Shown: piece after piece, positions 6,748 through 9,495 of the stretch
How positions within the stretch are numbered: position 1 is the stretch's first letter
Layout: every line of letters starts with the position of its first letter
NCBI GenBank assembly: GCA_022567055.1
Contig: JADFHU010000163.1
Coordinates: 1 to 9,495 of the forward strand
Reading direction: 5' to 3'
Length of the DNA: 9,495 nucleotides
Origin: Planctomycetota bacterium
GTDB lineage: Bacteria > Planctomycetota > Phycisphaerae > Sedimentisphaerales > Anaerobacaceae
Notes under the pieces: generated by a model
The model's input: the letters and a program-made list of their open reading frames with translations, nothing else
What the model was told of the DNA's origin: nothing
The model's database searches: none
Program-made: the position numbers and the translations under genes

Positions 6748-8091
6748 CTACCGACCGATCAGAAGCCTCTGCAGTTCCTTCTGTTGGCCCTGGCGGCCGA
6801 TCAGGAGTAGCGTATCCCCCGGCTTGAATACATCGTTGGCCCCGGGGACCCAAACATCATCATCTCGGCGTATGGCCCCCACGCTCCATTGCGGTGCGAG
6901 CTTGCTTTCAGCAAGCGTTCGTCCGGCCACCTTGGCGTCGGGCCCGATCCTGGCCTCGAACGCTTCGACGTCTCCGGCCAGCGTTGCCAGTTTTCGTAGC
7001 GGGCTGTCATCGAGCAGGTGCAGGATCTCCTGGGCCGCCACCATGCCGGAGCTGAAAGAGCGGTCGACGCCTATGTGGTAAAGCAGATCGAGATAGCGTG
7101 ATCGCTGCACGACGGCGACGGCTTCCGTGACCCCGCCGGCCTTGGCAAACACCGCTCCGACGATATTGTCCTCATCGTCGTCAAGCAGCGCTACGAACAC
7201 GTCCGCCAACGCAATTTGTTCTTCGGCGAAGACGCCCTTGTCCATGGGGTCGACGTTCAACACCGTGACCCAATCGAGCTTCTCGGCCAGGTCCTCGGCC
7301 CGGGCCTTGTTGGTCTCGAACAGTCGTATGGACCAGGCGTGCTCGCGTAAGGCTCGACACAGCCAGACCGCCATGGGCGTGCCTCCCATCAGGACCACTT
7401 TGCGTCGCTTGGGGCGTTCCTTGCGGAAGAGCCGACGGGCCTCGTCGAACGTGGCGCTGTTACCGACCAGTACCACACGGTCGCCCCGCTCCAGGCAGGT
7501 GCTCGCATCGGGTATGAGCACCTGGCCGTTGCGGAGAACGGCTGCCAGACGGGTGTTCGGCGGCATGCGCGTGTCCTGCAGCGCTACGCCCACCGCGGGC
7601 GCGTCTTCGCTGACGGAGAATTCGTGCATATCGATCCGGCCGCCGGCGAACTGCTCGATCGCCAGCGCGGCCGGATTGCGCAGCGCCCGCGCGATCGCCC
7701 CGGCGGTCGAGTATTCCGGACAGATGAGTCGGTCAATGCCGAAGTGTTTGGCGTAATCCAGGTCCTTGGCGAAGAAGGCGCGGTGGTGCAGGCGGGCAAT
7801 CGACTTCTTGGCTCCGATCGCGCGGCCGACCGATGCGGCGACGAGATTCACCTCGTCGGAATCGGTGGCGCCGACCACAACATCGGCACTGGCCGCGCCG
7901 GCTTCCCGCAGCACGGTCGCGCTTGCCGCATTGCCCTCCAAGGTGCGGACGTCGAGTTCGTCGGCGACCGTACGCAGGTGCTCGGCGCAGGAGTCGATCA
8001 CGGTCACGGAGTGATCCGCGTCGGCGAGCACCTCCGCGGCATGCCTGCCGACCTCTCCCGCGCCACAGATAATCACTTTCAGCTTCGTCAC
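6748..8091 (-). CDS. trkA: TrkA-type NAD-binding regulator of potassium uptake
   Basis: This cytoplasmic peripheral subunit of 447 residues gates the TrkH pore by binding NAD(H) or adenine nucleotides. It has the full-length duplicated RCK layout. The first RCK_N is at ~4-130, with Rossmann motif GAGEVG (10-15) and acidic Asp33 closing the second strand (VTVID). The first RCK_C is at ~150-222. The second RCK_N is at ~229-355, where the glycine motif is degenerate (GGTPMA, 236-241) although an acidic Glu259 follows the second strand. The second RCK_C is at ~372-445. The start is GTG at 8091, chosen because AAGGAG lies 7 nt upstream and the protein then begins directly at the first beta strand. 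It is first in a two-gene unit with trkH, 5 nt away, so translational coupling is likely. The weak second glycine motif suggests that only the first lobe binds nucleotide in the classical way, which is an inference. Confidence 0.94.
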   Translation of the reverse strand: MTKLKVIICGAGEVGRHAAEVLADADHSVTVIDSCAEHLRTVADELDVRTLEGNAASATVLREAGAASADVVVGATDSDEVNLVAASVGRAIGAKKSIARLHHRAFFAKDLDYAKHFGIDRLICPEYSTAGAIARALRNPAALAIEQFAGGRIDMHEFSVSEDAPAVGVALQDTRMPPNTRLAAVLRNGQVLIPDASTCLERGDRVVLVGNSATFDEARRLFRKERPKRRKVVLMGGTPMAVWLCRALREHAWSIRLFETNKARAEDLAEKLDWVTVLNVDPMDKGVFAEEQIALADVFVALLDDDEDNIVGAVFAKAGGVTEAVAVVQRSRYLDLLYHIGVDRSFSSGMVAAQEILHLLDDSPLRKLATLAGDVEAFEARIGPDAKVAGRTLAESKLAPQWSVGAIRRDDDVWVPGANDVFKPGDTLLLIGRQGQQKELQRLLIGR

Positions 8092-8098
8092 AAGCTGG

Positions 8099-8104
8099 CT
8101 CCTT
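8099..8104 (-). promoter_or_regulatory. Ribosome binding site of trkA
   Basis: On the minus strand AAGGAG lies 7 nt before the GTG at 8091. It supports this GTG over any internal ATG. Confidence 0.8.
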
Positions 8105-8198
8105 AGAGCACTCTAGGCCCTGTCTATTCTTCATCCACCGAGTCCATATGATGCGGGTAATCGGGGATCATGACTACCGGGGCTGTAGCCGTGCAACT

Positions 8199-8227
8199 GA
8201 GATATACGGATCAGCCGCGGCCGTCAA
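8199..8227 (-). promoter_or_regulatory. Possible promoter for trkAH
   Basis: On the minus strand TTGACG (8227-8222, 5/6 to the -35 consensus) is followed after 17 nt by TATCTC (8204-8199), which matches the -10 consensus at only three positions. It would give a leader of about 100 nt before the GTG of trkA. This is a weak candidate. Confidence 0.22.
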
Positions 8228-8328
8228 GAAAAATGGTAGGGGCGGCGGACCGCGGACCGTGTCTTGTTGTGATGAGGTGAAGGTCGCTTTTTTGGCCGCT
8301 TTCCGGGGTTTCACGCTAGTAGTTATCA

Positions 8329-8392
8329 GTAATCAGTGGCAGAGTAATTAGTTTTGGCTCGCGCCGACTTCCTGTGACCGACTACTGATTAC
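8329..8392. repeat. Short inverted repeat GTAATCAGT / ACTGATTAC
   Basis: GTAATCAGT (8329-8337) is perfectly complementary to ACTGATTAC (8384-8392) across 46 nt. The left arm is preceded by a related AGTAGTTATCAGT, and ACTACTGATTAC on the right echoes it. This TCAGTAATCAGT style resembles short interspersed repeats in many bacterial genomes (recollection). It begins 34 nt past the stop of the minus-strand gene at 8426 and could act in its transcript 3' end, though no T-tract is visible. Confidence 0.45.
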
Positions 8393-8425
8393 AGATTTTC
8401 CCGCCACGCACACACATGAACAGCC

Positions 8426-9184
8426 TTAAAAACGCGTCACAGCGCCGACGTAGGGGCCGGCGAGATCCATATTGGGACTCTTCAACCAACGGTAGCCGAC
8501 TTTTAAGCCAACATACTTTAGTAGGAAGTGTGCGCTAAGGTCGTAGTCCTGTAGTTTGGAGTCATTGATCGTTGCCCAGGCAGGCCGAAACTCCAGACCC
8601 CAGTGCTTGCTTGGATACAGCAGGATCGGCAATGTGAAGGAGAGGGCCCCCTGTCTGTTGTTTCCAGCCAGTTGCACGTAGCCGAGACCGACATCGACTT
8701 CCCAAAAACTCTGGGCACCCTGCCGAAGGGTTTCGCTCTCGAAAGCCCCTCCCAGCCGCAAGAGCCCGTGGAACCGATAGACGTCCAGATGGTCTGAGGG
8801 ATTCGTCTCCGTGAACCGCGTGTGTCTCACATCCAGGCCAAACGCCTGATAGCCGACCTGAGCGTAAAAGTCACGTGCATCGACGTTGGTCTCGACCGTC
8901 TGATAGACACCGTCGAAGCGGGCAAAGGGCAAAACGGGCTCCCCCAAGCGATGAGGTTCCCTCTCCCAATCAAACCCAATGGAACGCCCCCTTGGACGAC
9001 GGCGACCGTCATCATCATAATGATGATGATAATGACGGTAATTGTCCTCGTAGTAATCGTGATGCCGCTCGTGAGAACGGTCCTTGGTAGCATCCTTTTC
9101 AAAATCATCCAAAACGCCGGCTCGGACCGCCAGGCAATGGCAGGAAACAGCAATCGCCACTAGGAGCACTTGATAGATGCGCAT
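8426..9184 (-). CDS. Exported, probable beta-barrel outer-membrane protein with a His/Tyr/Asp-rich N-terminus
   Basis: I do not recognise a named family for this 252-residue protein. Residues 1-22 form a Sec signal peptide (MRIYQVLLVAIAVSCHCLAV core) with likely cleavage after AVRA... at VRA|GVL. Mature residues 36-60 are extremely polar, with seven His (38, 41, 42, 51, 53, 54, 55), five Tyr and many Asp/Glu, then an Arg/Gly-rich RRRPRGR. From about residue 85 to the end, short amphipathic strands alternate with turns (DFYAQVGYQAFGLDVRHTRF, DVYRFHGLLRLGGAF, FWEVDVGLGYVQL, GLKVGYRWL). The chain ends in Phe, as outer-membrane beta-barrels commonly do. A barrel of roughly eight strands is a reasonable inference. 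The His-rich stretch could bind metal ions but could also be a low-complexity by-product of an ATC/ATG trinucleotide run in the DNA (9009-9029 is a 10-bp-arm palindrome). An AAAGGG site lies about 8 nt before the ATG at 9184. It is upstream of trkAH on the same strand, but the 334-nt gap argues against an operon. Confidence 0.8.
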   Translation of the reverse strand: MRIYQVLLVAIAVSCHCLAVRAGVLDDFEKDATKDRSHERHHDYYEDNYRHYHHHYDDDGRRRPRGRSIGFDWEREPHRLGEPVLPFARFDGVYQTVETNVDARDFYAQVGYQAFGLDVRHTRFTETNPSDHLDVYRFHGLLRLGGAFESETLRQGAQSFWEVDVGLGYVQLAGNNRQGALSFTLPILLYPSKHWGLEFRPAWATINDSKLQDYDLSAHFLLKYVGLKVGYRWLKSPNMDLAGPYVGAVTRF

Positions 9185-9495
9185 TCTATATGCCCTTTCT
9201 ACAATGGTCCCAACGAGGAATAGGCAGCCAGACGGGCGAAGGTAACGAAAAAGCGAATGTCCGACAGGCTCCTAGTAGACAAGTAATTCAACTACGATCA
9301 CTCTACCAAGACCCTGAACCTGCCGGTCGAAGCTGCCCTGGGTGTGCGAGAAATGTTTCTGGCAAGAATCGCTATCGCTATCGGGATCGGGTTCGAAATC
9401 GCAAGGCTCGATGCTAAGGACATCACGAAACCGATTTCGATTTCGATACCGATAGCGATAGCGAGCCCGATTAACAGCGATTCCGATCCCGATCA
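9185..9495. other. Upstream region of the outer-membrane gene, ending in a hexamer repeat
   Basis: The part up to about 9360 holds the ribosome binding site of the minus-strand gene and presumably its promoter; I cannot pick out convincing -35/-10 boxes. A 75-codon open frame (9190-9417, +) runs into the repeat and has no gene-like features. From 9366 the DNA is a degenerate hexamer repeat. Confidence 0.5.
9366..9495. repeat. Degenerate ATCGNN hexamer repeat with a 16-bp inverted repeat, cut by the window end
   Basis: Hexamers of the type ATCGCT, ATCGGG, CGATTT and CGATAG recur on both halves of this stretch. TCGCTATCGCTATCGG (9369-9384) is perfectly complementary to CCGATAGCGATAGCGA (9449-9464); allowing one mismatch the match extends to 20 of 21. 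GAATCGCT (9366-9373) is again complementary to AGCGATTC (9476-9483). Similar TATCGCTATCGGGATCGG tracts occur in intergenic DNA of various environmental bacteria, as far as I recall. The array continues to, and probably past, the window edge. Confidence 0.7.

Larger units (their letters stand above)
8092..8425. other. Leader of trkAH and spacer after the outer-membrane protein gene
   Basis: No gene is evident here. Short open frames lack ribosome binding sites and motifs. The stretch carries a possible trkA promoter, the trkA ribosome binding site and an inverted repeat (8329-8392) just downstream of the stop codon of the minus-strand gene at 8426. The spacing suggests that trkAH is transcribed separately from that gene. 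Confidence 0.55.

Noticed and set aside
6743..6853. A 37-residue N-terminal extension of TrkH from an upstream in-frame ATG
   Set aside because: It would overlap trkA by about 100 nt and add a Gly/Pro/Arg-rich, non-hydrophobic stretch; the ATG at 6742 begins right at the first membrane segment.

Overview
The window looks like chromosomal DNA from a Planctomycetota/Verrucomicrobiota-type (PVC) bacterium. The main evidence is the large first gene. It carries the PVC-type dehydrogenase-like beta-propeller, HEAT-like helices and the 'Planctomycete-type' CxxCH haem domain, an architecture found mostly in that superphylum. Base composition is moderately GC-rich. Intergenic DNA is roomy and full of short repeats, as in many environmental PVC genomes. 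The phylum call is an inference from one gene family, not from a marker gene.

Layout: (1) 1-429 is a leader without a convincing gene. (2) 430-4338 (+) is a 1302-residue exported protein joining a DUF6807/PmoA-like domain, a dehydrogenase-type propeller, a HEAT-like region and a C-terminal cytochrome c domain. (3) 4339-5014 is the convergent intergenic region, holding 9-nt-periodic CACAGAG and CATGGAG repeats, an inverted copy of the latter, and a cluster of small hairpins. (4) trkA (8091-6748) and trkH (6742-5015), both on the minus strand and 5 nt apart, encode a Trk potassium-uptake system. (5) 8092-8425 is a leader with a possible promoter and a short inverted repeat. (6) 9184-8426 (-) encodes a small exported, probably beta-barrel, outer-membrane protein with a His/Tyr/Asp-rich N-terminus. 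(7) 9185-9495 ends in a degenerate hexamer repeat (ATCGCT/ATCGGG-like) with a 16-bp perfect inverted repeat, cut by the window edge.

The most striking signal is inside trkH. A 160-bp segment (6259-6418) has 17-bp terminal inverted repeats (15/17 identical) and TA on both sides, and adds 162 bp including one TA, exactly 54 codons. It looks like a MITE-type element that inserted in frame, giving the transporter a 54-residue loop just before its first pore helix. Removing it leaves a normal-length TrkH loop.

Functionally, TrkA (cytoplasmic NAD-binding regulator) and TrkH (membrane pore) form one potassium-uptake unit. The large cytochrome protein is probably an envelope electron-transfer or sugar-oxidising enzyme with no visible partner gene here. 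The outer-membrane protein has no clear link to either. I see no CRISPR array, transposase gene, tRNA, rRNA or defence system.
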